Shown here in pieces: positions 35,546 to 43,757 of a stretch of 64,000 nt of DNA. The stretch is from the NCBI RefSeq assembly GCF_045223415.1, contig NZ_JBEQZJ010000024.1:1-64000 (forward strand), in the 5' to 3' direction. Position numbers and translations under genes: made by a program. This DNA is from Hoskinsella mucinilytica (GTDB lineage Bacteria > Bacillota_I > Bacilli_A > Erysipelotrichales > Erysipelotrichaceae). The notes beneath the pieces were generated by a model. That model saw only the letters and a program-made list of their open reading frames with translations, was not told the DNA's origin and searched no databases. Each line of letters starts with the position of its first letter. The first letter of the stretch is position 1.

Positions 35546-36202
35546 ATGGATATCATAGATTTTAAAAAGAGTGAAAAGAAGATTTATATGCCATCAACAA
35601 AACCAACGATCATTGAGATACCAAAGATGAATTATATTATGATACATGGATCAGGTAACCCTAATATCGAGGGAGGAGAATATCAAAACTCGATACCTAT
35701 CTTATATGGCATTCATTATGCAATTAAAATGAGCAAAAAAGGAACACGTGATATCAAGGGATATTATGATTATGTCGTTCCACCCTTAGAAGGACTTTGG
35801 TGGATGAATGGATTGCATGGTATTGACTATGTACACAAGGAAAACTTTCACTTTTGTTCCATGATGAGGCTTCCTGAATATGTGGATCAAGAAATCTTTG
35901 ATTGGGCTTGCGTACAGCTACAAAAAAAGCATCCGGAATATGATCTTTCCATTGTTAGCTTTGAATCCTTTGAAGAAGGAATCTGTGCTCAAATGATGCA
36001 TAAAGGTCCTTATGATGATGAACCCGCAACACTAAAACAACTGCTTAGTTATATTGATGAGCAAGGTTATGTCACAGATTATGACAGCATCTCTTCCGAT
36101 GGTCAATTGAGAAAGCATCACGAGATTTATCTCAGTGATCCTCGCAAGTGCAAAGCGGAAACTATGAAAACGGTAATACGCTTACCGATCAGGAGAACGT
36201 AA
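35546..36202 (+). CDS. GyrI-like small-molecule-binding protein
   Basis: A 218-residue protein of the GyrI-like/COG4832 type: EIPKMNYIMIHGSGNPN, YGIHYAIKMSKK, YDYVVPPLEGLWWMNG, FHFCSMMRLPEYV and the C-terminal GICAQMMHKGPYDDEPATLKQLLSYIDEQGY with KHHEIYLSDPRK. Such stand-alone effector-binding domains sequester or hydrolyse toxic small molecules, or act as sensors. The start at 35546 has AAGGAG 9 nt upstream. It is the first gene of a run of three or four genes under the palindromic promoter and is followed after 2 nt by a GNAT-YoaP gene. Confidence 0.88.
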   Translation: MDIIDFKKSEKKIYMPSTKPTIIEIPKMNYIMIHGSGNPNIEGGEYQNSIPILYGIHYAIKMSKKGTRDIKGYYDYVVPPLEGLWWMNGLHGIDYVHKENFHFCSMMRLPEYVDQEIFDWACVQLQKKHPEYDLSIVSFESFEEGICAQMMHKGPYDDEPATLKQLLSYIDEQGYVTDYDSISSDGQLRKHHEIYLSDPRKCKAETMKTVIRLPIRRT

Positions 36203-36204
36203 TT

Positions 36205-36960
36205 ATGGAATACATCAAACTGACAAAAGAAAACATAGACAAAGAGCATATCTGTTGTGCCTTAAGTGACAAGGAACAGGTCGCAGAAAAAAAACATTGG
36301 TTAGCACAAAAAATGGATGATGGTCTTGTCTTTTATCGATTGAACGAGAAAGGGAAGGTATTTATTGAATACTTACCTGTGGAAGCCGCTTGCTTTCCTA
36401 TACAAGCACGCAATATGATGTTCATTGACTGTTTATGGGTAAGTGGCAAATATAAGGGAAAAGGCTATAGTAGCGTATTATTGAATCAATGCATCAAGGA
36501 TGCATCAGAAGCAGGAATGGATGGCATCGTTGTGATTTCCAGTCCTAAAAAAATGTCCTATTTAAATGACCCGAACTTTCTCATTCATCAAGGCTTTCAA
36601 CTCTGTGATGAAGCGCTTCCCTTCCAATTGTATTATCTTCCCATTCATGATTCATGCGAAAAACCTTCTTTTCTACCAAATGCCAAAACCATGCGAACAA
36701 AAGAAGATGGTATTGTCCTGTATTATACGCCACAATGTCCTTTCGCATTGAAATATGCACAAATATTAAAACAGAGGGTCGAGGCCGCTGGCATCCCTAT
36801 ACATCTTCATCTTATCACAAGGAAAGAAGAAGCAAACACAGTACCTGCACCTTGGACGGTATATGCGCTCTTTGTCAACCATACCTATGTCACTCATGAA
36901 ATTCTTTCAGAGAAAAAAATCGACCAATTGATAGAAGCCTATGGAAACCAAGCAAATTGA
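36205..36960 (+). CDS. GNAT acetyltransferase with YoaP C-terminal domain
   Basis: A 251-residue protein. Residues 1-165 form a GNAT fold (FIDCLWVSGKYKGKGYSSVLLNQCIKDA carries the acetyl-CoA loop). The C-terminal part (about 175-248) is a thioredoxin-like YoaP domain with YTPQCPFALKYAQILKQRVEAAGIP and PWTVYALFVNHTYVTHEILSEKKIDQL. Homologues such as Bacillus YoaP have no proven substrate, but often sit beside WYL and GyrI-like genes, as here. AGGAGA lies 8 nt upstream of the ATG. It overlaps the next gene by 20 bp. Confidence 0.87.
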   Translation: MEYIKLTKENIDKEHICCALSDKEQVAEKKHWLAQKMDDGLVFYRLNEKGKVFIEYLPVEAACFPIQARNMMFIDCLWVSGKYKGKGYSSVLLNQCIKDASEAGMDGIVVISSPKKMSYLNDPNFLIHQGFQLCDEALPFQLYYLPIHDSCEKPSFLPNAKTMRTKEDGIVLYYTPQCPFALKYAQILKQRVEAAGIPIHLHLITRKEEANTVPAPWTVYALFVNHTYVTHEILSEKKIDQLIEAYGNQAN

Positions 36961-38308
36961 TGATCGCTTTGTGATAGGAATCAGAACTGCACTAAGCAAT
37001 TCTTTTACACAAAACATAAAGATCATTACAGCCTTTTGGAAAAGCTTCCACCATCTCATTCGTCGTTATCATCTACAACAAGGTGCTGATTATGTGAAAT
37101 ATGGACTTACCTTTCGTGAAAACGGTAGTTTATATTACGCATGTACCATACCTGCCAAAGACACCTATCCAAATGATTTTGAAATTTTTAAAATCCCACG
37201 AAGTACCTATGTGATATCAACACACGTTGGACCAATGACCTCTCTTCCTGAAACAATCAACCATTTGATGAAGGAAGCACTTCCCCAACAAGGATATAGC
37301 ATCAAAGATATCTCTTTGATCTATTATGAATGTTATCAAAAAGGCTTTCTTTTTGAACAAGATACCTCATTGATCACATTAGGCATTCCCATTCATATGT
37401 CCAATCCTACACAGATGCTTTCTATTCCAGCCAAATCGATTCTACAAGGAAATGGACAATGTCAAACAGGATGGAATTGGTTTGGTATGGATTACAACAT
37501 GAATTTATATAAAGGCTGTCCTCATGGCTGTATCTATTGTGATTCACGTAGCGCCTGTTACCAAGTAGATAACTTTGATATCGTCAGAAAAAAAGAACAT
37601 GAATTAGAGATTTTGGAGAAAGAGTTAAAACGAAAGAAAAGAAAAGGAGTTGTCGGAATCGGCGCTATGTCTGATACTTATCATCCCCTTGAAAAAACAC
37701 AACAGATGACCAGAGGTGCATTAAAGCTACTTCTTCGTTATGGTTATGGTGTTGGTATCGATACAAAAAGCGATTTGATTCTTCGTGACCTAGACTTATT
37801 ACAGGCAATTTCAAAACAACATTCTTGTATCATAAAACTAACGATCACCACTGCAGATGACAAGCTTTGTCGTATCATAGAACCTCATACGGCCCTTAGT
37901 TCTCGTCGCTTTGAAGTGTTAGAAGCACTACATCAAGTGGGTATCTTCGCAGGCATTCTATGTATGCCTATCCTTCCTTTTATCAATGATACATCTGAAA
38001 ATGTGAAATCCATAGTAGCACTTGCCGCAAAGCATCATGCAAAATTCATCTATCCCGGCTTTGGTGTAACCTTGCGACAAAATCAACGCAGTTATTTCTA
38101 CTATCAGCTTGATCATCATTTCCCTGGAAAACGCAGTCTTTATGAAACCTATTACCATAATACTTACTCATGTAATTCCTTACACGAAAAAGAACTATAT
38201 CATATATTTCAAACAGAATGTGAACGTTATGGTATCCTCTACCACATGAAGGATATCGTACATGCATATAAAAAAGATAAGACCCTAGAACAGTTGACAT
38301 TATTATAA
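36941..38308 (+). CDS. GyrI-like effector-binding domain fused to radical SAM
   Basis: A 455-residue protein of two parts. Residues 1-150 are a GyrI/AraC-effector-binding domain (YVKYGLTFRENGSLYYACTIPAKD, FEIFKIPRSTYVISTHVGPM, IYYECYQKGF). From about 165 a radical SAM domain follows, with the cluster motif C193-PHG-C197-IY-C200 and GVVGIGAMSDTYHPLEKT, IDTKSDLILRDLDLL and LPFINDTSENVKSI, close to spore-photoproduct-lyase-like and Rv2578c-like proteins. It may be an S-adenosylmethionine radical enzyme whose activity or expression is tuned by a small ligand. The start overlaps the YoaP gene and the ribosome site is weak, so translation is probably coupled. Reaction unknown. Confidence 0.87.
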   Translation: METKQIDDRFVIGIRTALSNSFTQNIKIITAFWKSFHHLIRRYHLQQGADYVKYGLTFRENGSLYYACTIPAKDTYPNDFEIFKIPRSTYVISTHVGPMTSLPETINHLMKEALPQQGYSIKDISLIYYECYQKGFLFEQDTSLITLGIPIHMSNPTQMLSIPAKSILQGNGQCQTGWNWFGMDYNMNLYKGCPHGCIYCDSRSACYQVDNFDIVRKKEHELEILEKELKRKKRKGVVGIGAMSDTYHPLEKTQQMTRGALKLLLRYGYGVGIDTKSDLILRDLDLLQAISKQHSCIIKLTITTADDKLCRIIEPHTALSSRRFEVLEALHQVGIFAGILCMPILPFINDTSENVKSIVALAAKHHAKFIYPGFGVTLRQNQRSYFYYQLDHHFPGKRSLYETYYHNTYSCNSLHEKELYHIFQTECERYGILYHMKDIVHAYKKDKTLEQLTLL

Positions 38309-38318
38309 GGAGGAACCT

Positions 38319-38774
38319 ATGTCATATTATTTAAAAGAAGTCACCATACGTAGTGACAATACCTTGGAAGGATTGAAAAAAATAGAAGAATTATGGAAAG
38401 CCGTAATGGATGGTAGCCTTCCTATCTTATGTGATAGTGAACATCAAATGCGCCAGGGAATCCTACCGGTTGCTTGTTACAGCAATTATGCTAGTGATGA
38501 AACCGGTGCATACGACTTAGGAATCATGGCAGTAGATCCAAGCTTTTTTCAAACCATGGAAGAGCTAGTTGCGGCAAAACAATATCGAAAATATGAAGCA
38601 ATCGATGAGGATATCGATGTATGTACAAAAAAAGTATGGGAAATGGTTTGGCAAGATTCCAAGAATCAACGAATTCAAAGAACCTTTACCAAAGATTATG
38701 AAATCAGTATGCCGATTGCATTCTCTGAAGATGGAAAAGCACACTGTACCTTATTTATTTCCATAAGATCATGA
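38319..38774 (+). CDS. Effector-binding (GyrI/AraC-type) protein
   Basis: A 151-residue stand-alone effector-binding domain: YYLKEVTIRSDNTLEGLKKIEELW, LPVACYSNYASDETGAYDLGIMAVD and the C-terminal ISMPIAFSEDGKAHCTLFISIR. This is the third protein of this superfamily in the cluster (after 35546 and the N-terminus of 36941). AAGGAGG sits before the ATG, 10 nt after the radical SAM stop, so it is part of the same operon, which ends at the hairpin just downstream. The ligand is unknown. Confidence 0.8.
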   Translation: MSYYLKEVTIRSDNTLEGLKKIEELWKAVMDGSLPILCDSEHQMRQGILPVACYSNYASDETGAYDLGIMAVDPSFFQTMEELVAAKQYRKYEAIDEDIDVCTKKVWEMVWQDSKNQRIQRTFTKDYEISMPIAFSEDGKAHCTLFISIRS

Positions 38775-38778
38775 AACT

Positions 38779-38803
38779 ATGATGAGATCACCTCATCATT
38801 TTT
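38779..38803 (+). terminator. Terminator of the GyrI operon
   Basis: ATGATGAG (38779-38786) pairs with CTCATCAT (38792-38799), then five T. Confidence 0.8.
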
Positions 38804-38811
38804 ATTTGGAA

Positions 38812-38840
38812 TTGACAAAACAAGATAAGCAATATATATT
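38812..38840 (+). promoter_or_regulatory. Promoter of the MerR gene
   Basis: TTGACA (38812-38817), 17-bp spacer, TATATT (38835-38840). Confidence 0.75.
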
Positions 38841-38882
38841 GATGATAACGCTTGTTTATACTTATAAATGGAGGGAATAGAA

Positions 38883-39683
38883 ATGAAAGAAACCTATACC
38901 ATTGGTGAAGTCGCTAAATTATTAAAGCTTGGTAATGATGCCATTCGTTTTTATGAAAAAAAAGGTTTGGTACACCCTATCATTGATGCTAACAACCAAT
39001 ATCGTATGTACCATATGGATCATATCCTTGAACTTTTAGATGTCATTTATTACCGTCATCTTGATATATCACTTTCTGAAATTCAACAGCTCCATATTGA
39101 ACCGAATAAAGAAAAAACCAAAGCACTCATGAAACGAAAAAAAGAAGAAACTACACGTAAAATCGCTTATCAACAACAGTTATTGAAAAAAATCAATTAT
39201 ATGTTAGATATGTGTGAACATATCGATCAACAACTTCATACATGCACACTTGACACGATGCCGGCTTTTCATATTTTGTTTGAGGATAAGGAAACTGCAT
39301 CCTTTTATCAAGAACAAATACAGCACATCAGTGAAGAAGAATTTGTTTTATGTGCAGTACTAAAACAGTTTACGATAGATGAACAAACATTAAAAAAACA
39401 AAAAAGTATGATCGTTATGGAACATCAAGTTCTTCAAGATCTTGGCATTCCTTTACGAGAAAAAAACATGTTACTGGAAGAAACACAATGTGTTACTGCC
39501 ATACTACCTTTACCAGAAGAAGACCTTTCTTATTTACATATCCAACCATTACTTTCATTTGCCAAAACCTCACATTACGAACTTGAATCCACCCTATATG
39601 CAAAGGAGATTCCCTTAACCTTTTATCACGATCATGATCATTATTATACACAAATCTATATCCCGATCAAAAAGGGTTCCTAA
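38883..39683 (+). CDS. MerR-family transcriptional regulator
   Basis: A 266-residue MerR-type activator. The winged helix-turn-helix (TYTIGEVAKLLKLGNDAIRFYEKKGLV...RMYHMDHILELLDVIYYR) and the dimerisation helix are clear. The C-terminal part (about 130-265) looks like an effector-binding domain for drugs or organic cations. The start at 38883 follows GGAGGG. The next gene is a MATE efflux pump whose promoter has the 19-bp spacer that MerR proteins untwist on activation, so the pair should be a drug-induced efflux module. Confidence 0.9.
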   Translation: MKETYTIGEVAKLLKLGNDAIRFYEKKGLVHPIIDANNQYRMYHMDHILELLDVIYYRHLDISLSEIQQLHIEPNKEKTKALMKRKKEETTRKIAYQQQLLKKINYMLDMCEHIDQQLHTCTLDTMPAFHILFEDKETASFYQEQIQHISEEEFVLCAVLKQFTIDEQTLKKQKSMIVMEHQVLQDLGIPLREKNMLLEETQCVTAILPLPEEDLSYLHIQPLLSFAKTSHYELESTLYAKEIPLTFYHDHDHYYTQIYIPIKKGS

Positions 39684-39697
39684 AAAACACTTTTTCC

Positions 39698-39728
39698 TTG
39701 ACCTTAGCCTAACACCAAGGTTTAAACT
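39698..39728 (+). promoter_or_regulatory. MerR-type promoter with 19-bp spacer
   Basis: TTGACC (39698-39703), 19-bp spacer containing the dyad ACCTT...AAGGT, TAAACT (39723-39728), just upstream of the MATE gene. This over-long spacer is the hallmark of MerR-activated promoters. Confidence 0.82.
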
Positions 39729-39748
39729 ATGGTCTGGGAGGTATCTTT

Positions 39749-41083
39749 ATGATCGAACAAAATCAGAAAAAAATAATCAATCAGCAATTTTATAGCTATG
39801 TTATGCCAAGTATGATCACCATGTTGCTTAGTGGTTTTTATGCAATTGTCGATGGCTTATTCGTAGGAAATGCTGTGGGAAATCATGGATTAGCAGCTAT
39901 CAATCTTGTTTATCCTATACAAGTGATATTAAGCGCTTCTGCTCTTGGAATCGGAATCGGGGGCGCTGTCATCTATTCCGCATGTCTTGGAAAAGAGGAT
40001 CAAAAAGGAATGACACATGCCCTTGCATCTACGATGACACTTCTTGTCAGCATAGGTATTCTACTACCTATTGGATTACGACTTGCCTTACCTTGGCTTC
40101 TGGAACTGCTAGGGACAACACCTCAACTGTATGATCACGCTCATTCCTACATTGTGATTGCGCTACTTGGCGGTATCTTGCCTGTACTAGGTAATGGATT
40201 AAATCCGATTCTTCGAAATCAAGGAAACACCTATCTTGCGACAATATTTATGAGCTGTGGACTCATCACCAATATTCTTCTTGACTATGTATTTGTGTTT
40301 GTCTTTGCCATGGGATTAAGCGGCGCAGCTTTAGCGACCATTCTTGCTCAAGGAATCGTAGCATTTTTATCCATCCTATATTTATGGAAACATGATTTTC
40401 ATACTTTACAGCGACAAGACTTTGTTCCATCCATTTCACTCATTAAAAAAATCGCAAGCATTGGCTGTTCACCCTTTGGACAAACACTGGCACCATCCTT
40501 GATCATCGTTCTCACCAATTGGATGTGTTTACGTTATGGTGGCAATGATGCAGTTACCATTTATTCTGTAGTCTCCTATATCCTTTGTAGCGCACAATTA
40601 CTTCTACAAGGAATCGGTGATGGCATACAACCCTTAATTAGTCGCAACTATAGCGCAAAAAGATTTCATGAAATTCACTATCTTCATCAGAAAGCATTAA
40701 ACCTCACATTGATCTTTTCTTTATTCCTGTTGTTTGCTATATGGTGGATGAAAGAACCTTTGATTTCTCTATTTGGCGTCAGTGAAGCTTTGATGAAACC
40801 GGCAAAGACTGCCGTTATCATCACCGCCCTTTCCTTTCCCTTCCTTGGCTTGGTAAGATTGACCTGTGCAATGTTTTATGCAAGTGAAAAAACGATCTAT
40901 GCTTCTTTGCTTGTTTATTTAGAACCATGTTTCATTCTTCCTGCACTGCTGATGATATGTACGTTGCAATTCCGATTACAAGGGATTTGGATCGCATATC
41001 CGATTGCTCAATTAGTTTTGTCAACCCTATCCATTCTACTTCATGTTTACAGTAAAAGAACAAAACAAATACAATACACATAG
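39749..41083 (+). CDS. MATE-family multidrug efflux transporter
   Basis: A 444-residue membrane protein with about twelve hydrophobic segments and MATE motifs: MPSMITMLLSGFYAIVDGLFVGNAVG, GIGGAVIYSACLG, GNGLNPILRNQGN and the second-half repeat AQLLLQGIGDGIQPLISRNY. Members export cationic drugs with sodium or proton counterflow and resemble MepA. It lies 65 bp after the MerR gene, under a MerR-type promoter. Sequence near the end (LVYLEPCFILPALLMI) is complete, and the reading frame is intact. Confidence 0.92.
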   Translation: MIEQNQKKIINQQFYSYVMPSMITMLLSGFYAIVDGLFVGNAVGNHGLAAINLVYPIQVILSASALGIGIGGAVIYSACLGKEDQKGMTHALASTMTLLVSIGILLPIGLRLALPWLLELLGTTPQLYDHAHSYIVIALLGGILPVLGNGLNPILRNQGNTYLATIFMSCGLITNILLDYVFVFVFAMGLSGAALATILAQGIVAFLSILYLWKHDFHTLQRQDFVPSISLIKKIASIGCSPFGQTLAPSLIIVLTNWMCLRYGGNDAVTIYSVVSYILCSAQLLLQGIGDGIQPLISRNYSAKRFHEIHYLHQKALNLTLIFSLFLLFAIWWMKEPLISLFGVSEALMKPAKTAVIITALSFPFLGLVRLTCAMFYASEKTIYASLLVYLEPCFILPALLMICTLQFRLQGIWIAYPIAQLVLSTLSILLHVYSKRTKQIQYT

Positions 41084-41084
41084 G

Positions 41085-41124
41085 AAAAGGCCAGCGAATC
41101 CCTATAAGATTCACTGACCTTTTT
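41085..41124. terminator. Bidirectional terminator
   Basis: A 16-bp stem (41085-41100 with 41109-41124) whose two imperfect positions are G-U pairs in minus-strand RNA; T runs on both sides. It serves the MATE and TrhA genes, which converge here. Confidence 0.8.
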
Positions 41125-41129
41125 TATCA

Positions 41130-41783
41130 TTAAATTAAGAATATGATTGCAATAAAATGAAATAAACTAGCAATATTGATACATACATGCCATATAGAAT
41201 GAAAATATTTTTTTTGCGGGTATCGATAAAAGAAAGCACCAATTGTATACATTAATCCTCCACCTACAATCAATGCCAGAAAAGGCAATGAACTAGAACG
41301 AATCAAATCCGGTATAAACAATACCGCTATCCATCCCATGATCATATAAATCGTCATAGAAAGCTTAGGATAAGAATGAGAACTGATACTCTTTAATAGA
41401 ATACCACCAAGCACAGCCAACCATTCTATGGCAATGATGACAAACCCCTTTGTTCCTCCTATAACAGTCAAAGCGATAGGAGTATAGCTACCTGCAATAG
41501 CAAAATAAATACAAATGTGATCTAATTTACGAAATACGTATTTATGTGTTGTGCCAAAAGGCATTGAATGATACAGAGTAGAAACAATGAACATTAGAAA
41601 CAAACTGATAACAAAAATAGAATCTCCGATTGCTTTCAGCGTTCCTGCTTGTATATAGCCATAAACAGCAACACAAGGAAGCGCAAATAAACATAAGAGC
41701 GCCATCACACCATGAGTAACACAATTTGCGACTTCTTCTCCAAATTTCAACTGATACATATCCTTCATGGATTGCTGTTCCAT
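41130..41783 (-). CDS. Hemolysin III-family (TrhA/YqfA) membrane protein
   Basis: A 217-residue membrane protein of the PAQR/hemolysin III family with seven hydrophobic segments. Signature parts are EEVANCVTHGVMALLCLFALP near the N-terminus, STLYHSMPFGTTHKYVFRKLDHICIYFAIAGSYTPIAL and the C-terminal SIWHVCINIASLFHFIAI; the SxxxH, D and HxxxH positions expected to bind zinc are present. Members affect membrane energetics; true haemolysis is doubtful. GGAGG lies 9 nt upstream. It follows the DegV gene by 14 nt in one operon. Confidence 0.9.
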   Translation of the reverse strand: MEQQSMKDMYQLKFGEEVANCVTHGVMALLCLFALPCVAVYGYIQAGTLKAIGDSIFVISLFLMFIVSTLYHSMPFGTTHKYVFRKLDHICIYFAIAGSYTPIALTVIGGTKGFVIIAIEWLAVLGGILLKSISSHSYPKLSMTIYMIMGWIAVLFIPDLIRSSSLPFLALIVGGGLMYTIGAFFYRYPQKKYFHSIWHVCINIASLFHFIAIIFLI

Positions 41784-41797
41784 TTGCTTTTGCCTCC

Positions 41798-42658
41798 TTA
41801 ATCTTCCAGGATCTGTACACCAATACCAATTGTGCCAGGTCCAGTATGAACACCTAATACCGGTGTCACCTGATCTTCTAGAAAGATATCTACATTCGGA
41901 AGCTGCGGTAAAATTTCTTCTTTGATCTCTTTCGCAAGATCTTTAGCCGCACCATTCATGATCGCGATATTATAGCGTGCATGATTACCAGCAGTTTTTA
42001 AAGCCAATTCAATGGTTTTAGAAATAGATTGTTTTCTTCCACGCACCTTTGCGACCGTATAATAGATTCCCTCTTCATTACAGGATATGATAGGTTTGAG
42101 ATTTAATGCATTCCCAAACAAAGATGCAACCAATCCAATTCTTCCACCCTTTTGTAGATACTCCAAAGTTTCGACAACAAAGAACACTTTACAATTGAAG
42201 ATCTCTTTTTGAAGCTTTTCACAAACTGCATCAAATGTCATACCAGCCTCTAGATATCTTCCAGCTTGAATGGCATGAAACCCTCCACCGATAGAAATAT
42301 TTTTGGTATCCAGGATAAAAAAGTTCAACCCTTCATAATCTCTAGATAATAAATGTATCATATTATTCGTTCCACTTAACCCACTAGACAAGGTAATCGT
42401 AATTACATTTTCATACCCATCCTCTTTGATTTTATCAAATACAGCAAGGATTGCTTCTCCATCAGGAAGACTTGACTTGGGAATCTCTCTGGACATACTT
42501 TCATACACTTCTTCAGGTGTAATATCAATTCCATCTAGGTACTCCGCATCCTTATAAATAACTTTCAAAGGGATCACATACATATCATATTGTTTGACAA
42601 AGGATTCCGGTACATTACAACAAGTATCTGTCAGAATCGCTGTTTTCTGTTTATTCAT
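41798..42658 (-). CDS. DegV-family fatty-acid-binding protein
   Basis: A 286-residue second DegV protein: AILTDTCCNVPESFVKQY, VITITLSSGLSGTNNM, VVETLEYLQKGGRIG and VLGVHTGPGTIGIGVQI, with the conserved lid and HTGPG loop that hold the fatty-acid carboxylate. It differs from the other DegV (30400) in its N-terminal CC pair. I start it at 42658, 8 nt after GGAGG. It is co-transcribed with TrhA, suggesting a link to membrane lipid status. Confidence 0.9.
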   Translation of the reverse strand: MNKQKTAILTDTCCNVPESFVKQYDMYVIPLKVIYKDAEYLDGIDITPEEVYESMSREIPKSSLPDGEAILAVFDKIKEDGYENVITITLSSGLSGTNNMIHLLSRDYEGLNFFILDTKNISIGGGFHAIQAGRYLEAGMTFDAVCEKLQKEIFNCKVFFVVETLEYLQKGGRIGLVASLFGNALNLKPIISCNEEGIYYTVAKVRGRKQSISKTIELALKTAGNHARYNIAIMNGAAKDLAKEIKEEILPQLPNVDIFLEDQVTPVLGVHTGPGTIGIGVQILED

Positions 42659-42688
42659 CTTCATTACCTCCATAGCAATTATACACAT

Positions 42689-42717
42689 AGTATATGCTAA
42701 TTTGCATAATTAGTCAA
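42689..42717 (-). promoter_or_regulatory. Promoter of the DegV-TrhA operon
   Basis: TTGACT (42712-42717), 17-bp spacer, TATACT (42689-42694) on the minus strand; the spacer holds an inverted repeat TATGC/GCATA that could be an operator. Confidence 0.75.
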
Positions 42718-42791
42718 TCTAGTTTTGATAACTAGTAGAGTGATATAAAAAAATGATGTCATGATTATAGACAATGATACACTTTCTCTTC

Positions 42792-43229
42792 TTACATTTC
42801 ATCCTTATTCGTATATCTTCCTGTGATTTCTAACACATTATGGTCTGGATCGATAACATTAAAATAATAATATGGCATATGCACATTCACATACATGATC
42901 TCTGATACTTCTAAATTTAGATGTTTCATTCTTTCATATTCCGCTTTTAAATCGTCTACAACAAAATTTAAAATCATGATATTATTTCTTTTAGGATCCT
43001 CATTTTCATAAAAATCTTTCATATATGCTTGATTAAAATGAACTTTATCCGAAGTTTTTAATAATTTTTCATCATATTTTTTATTATAAAGTGCAATTGA
43101 ATTTCCACAATCAAATTCTACCCAACGATCATCATTACAAACTATGGGCTCCTGTTGTAATAACGCTTGATAGAAGTCCACTGATGCTTCCATATCTTCC
43201 ACACAAATATAAGTTGTTTCAAGTTTCAT
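42792..43229 (-). CDS. VOC-family protein (glyoxalase/bleomycin-resistance fold)
   Basis: A 145-residue VOC-fold protein: LETTYICVEDMEASVDFYQALLQQEP at the N-terminus, RNNIMILNFVVDDLKAEYERMKH and YYYFNVIDPDHNVLEITGRY at the C-terminus. The metal ligands are only partly conserved, so it is not clearly a glyoxalase; binding or modifying a small molecule is all that can be said. AGAGG lies 11 nt before the ATG. It is followed by no close gene in the same direction. Confidence 0.82.
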   Translation of the reverse strand: MKLETTYICVEDMEASVDFYQALLQQEPIVCNDDRWVEFDCGNSIALYNKKYDEKLLKTSDKVHFNQAYMKDFYENEDPKRNNIMILNFVVDDLKAEYERMKHLNLEVSEIMYVNVHMPYYYFNVIDPDHNVLEITGRYTNKDEM

Positions 43230-43264
43230 ATTACATCGTTCCTCTCTTTTTTTATATTAATAAA

Positions 43265-43612
43265 TCAAATGATATTCTCACCTAAGATGATCTTTGGCAT
43301 TGTTGTTAAACAGCGATTCCAACGTTTATAAAATTTCTCTATACCAAGTTTAGATACTCTTGCATGTGCCTCTTCATTTTCTAACACCCAGTATAAAACA
43401 TAAGTAACCTTTCCAACATTTCTAGTAAGACGAATTGGCAATTCTCCCTCTTTTACAGCTTGAAAGTCTTTTTGTCTATGTGTTCGTTTTATATAATGAA
43501 CATCTATTACACCTTCCTGTTGTAAATAAAAATCAGCGACTTCTTTCATCAATGCTTCTATTTCATCTAGCTTCGTTATCTTTGCTTCATATATGCATAT
43601 TTCATTAAACAT
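43265..43612 (-). CDS. Dimeric alpha-beta barrel (ABM-like) hypothetical protein
   Basis: A 115-residue protein with the helix-strand pattern of small antibiotic-biosynthesis-monooxygenase-like or heme-degrading barrels: ICIYEAKITKLDEIEALMKEVADFY, IDVHYIKRTHRQKD, VTYVLYWVLENEEAHARVSKLGIEKFYKRW. No catalytic residues identify a reaction. The start at 43612 follows GGAGG by 6 nt. It lies 35 bp upstream of the VOC gene in the same direction, so the two may be co-transcribed. Confidence 0.72.
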   Translation of the reverse strand: MFNEICIYEAKITKLDEIEALMKEVADFYLQQEGVIDVHYIKRTHRQKDFQAVKEGELPIRLTRNVGKVTYVLYWVLENEEAHARVSKLGIEKFYKRWNRCLTTMPKIILGENII

Positions 43613-43720
43613 GACCAACCTCCACATGATAGTTTATAGAAACAGTATAACATAGCTTCTATAGCTTTCATACTTCGTAATCAATCTGATGACGCAAAAG
43701 TTGAATCGATATCAAATATA

Positions 43721-43750
43721 AAAGAACTCACGTTCAAATATGAGCCCTTT
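43721..43750 (-). terminator. Terminator after the sulfatase operon
   Basis: On the minus strand AAAGGGCTCA pairs with TGAGTTCTTT (two G-U pairs), followed by TAT-rich sequence, 7 nt after the sulfatase stop. Confidence 0.65.
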
Positions 43751-43757
43751 ATATTGT

